The notes under the pieces were generated by a model that worked only from the letters and a program-made list of their open reading frames with translations, was not told the origin of the DNA and ran no database searches. A stretch of DNA of 64,000 bases, taken from assembly GCF_045679555.1 (NCBI RefSeq), contig NC_092093.1:65977714-66041713 (forward strand). Reading direction: 5' to 3'. The position numbers and the translations under genes were made by a program. This stretch comes from Salvelinus alpinus (taxonomy: Eukaryota > Chordata > Actinopteri > Salmoniformes > Salmonidae). Positions 63,238 to 64,000 of this stretch are shown here, one piece after another. Position 1 is the stretch's first letter; the number at the start of each line of letters is the position of its first letter.

Positions 63238-64000
63238 CTGAGATGACTGGAGCAGGAGGTCAAGGACCGGACAACTGAACACAAAGTTTACCTACACTGA
63301 ACACTGGACAACCAAACACCAACACAGAGTTAAACACTACTGAATACTGGACGACCAAACATCAACAGAGTTAAACACTACTGAACACTGGTCATCTGAA
63401 CCGTTGTGAGTGAAGTAATATTATAACACTAACACAGAGTTTAAAAACAAGTAAGATTAGTGAGGTTATATGACTACATTACCCAGAGGGCCACAGTACT
63501 TCCACTGCCTCGTCGCATACTGATGATGTCACAGTCCCAGGCTCTGATAGAGTGGGGAGTTTAGCCACTGTGACCAAAGCTACATGCGACCCCCCGTATA
63601 GCCTGCGATATTCGCACATTACCAAACCTCAGCCAGCTGGTGTGTGTGAGTGTGTGAGGTGGCATGGAAGTCACTAGAGAGGTAGGTCTCTGTGCTGCAA
63701 AATACACCCTTGAGGAGCCTCACTATTTTGGGAACACATTTAGGGAGGAACGTGCACGCATGCATGCACATGCCATATGCTGGGAATTCTGAACAAAGGC
63801 TTGGAGGCAGCTCTCCCTCTGTCATTTTCTCTTCTGGCTTCTCCGTCTCTCTGAGGCAGACTGTGGTCGGTAACTGTCCGTCTCTCTCATTTTCGCTCTC
63901 CCTCTCTGTGGGCTGTGGTCCGTCTCTCTCTCCGTCTCCCTCCCTCTCTCCGCCCACTCAACCCTGTAATCAGCATACGGCCCCAAAATGGAGTGTTTAT
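63238..64000. other. relch intron, continues beyond the window
   Basis: Contains about three degenerate copies of a roughly 50-bp segment ('aacactggacaaccaaacac', 'agagttaaacactactgaa') at 63275-63400. CT-rich tracts at 63890-63955. No exon recognised. Confidence 0.5.

Overview
The window reads as salmonid (trout/salmon/charr) nuclear DNA. The evidence is several Tc1-like transposon families of the Sleeping Beauty type, salmonid-type LINE tails and MITEs, a tRNA-derived SINE, very long CA/GT arrays, and teleost genes with short exons and long repeat-filled introns. The species cannot be fixed from sequence alone.

Host genes all lie on the minus strand. (1) An rdh12l-type retinol dehydrogenase has seven coding exons between 11216 and 25275. 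(2) A second, tandem rdh12-like gene lies at 26713-29898. Its seven coding exons have exactly the same lengths as those of the first gene (14, 116, 156, 105, 210, 193, 103 bp), and both encode 298 aa short-chain dehydrogenases. (3) tnfrsf11a (RANK), the receptor for RANKL, has nine coding exons between 33074 and 50152, is complete, and encodes 658 aa. (4) The last three coding exons of a gene best read as relch (KIAA1468) lie at 60389-63237, with the rest beyond the right edge. RELCH upstream of TNFRSF11A in the same orientation is also the human arrangement. These genes do not form one pathway: two are NADP(H)-dependent reductases, one is an osteoclast/immune receptor, and one is a recycling-endosome cholesterol-transport factor.

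Layout. 1-11.0 kb is a pile of mobile elements: a LINE remnant, two Tc1-like elements 6 bp apart with nested piggyBac-like, Tigger-like and LTR-derived inserts, a MITE cluster, a solo LTR and another Tc1. 11.2-25.3 kb is rdh12l. Its first intron holds a 5.1 kb DDE transposon in which a 71-bp piece of the transposase helix-turn-helix coding region has been amplified to about 44 tandem copies. 26.7-29.9 kb is the second rdh gene. Its intron 1 is mostly a 36-bp minisatellite that copies the exon-1 splice donor about 20 times. 31-33 kb is intergenic MITEs. 33-50 kb is tnfrsf11a, with a 30-bp minisatellite, a second nearly identical Tigger-like element, Tc1 copies, a perfect 41-bp inverted repeat and two LINE tails in its introns. 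50.2-60.4 kb is the tnfrsf11a-relch intergenic region, dominated by a Tc1 element interrupted by a LINE, then by a LINE tail that itself carries a solo LTR. 60.4-64 kb is the relch 3' end with a Tc1-superfamily remnant and a SINE in its introns.

Exon boundaries were read by hand from splice dinucleotides, reading phase and protein-family knowledge. No alignment or transcript evidence was available.
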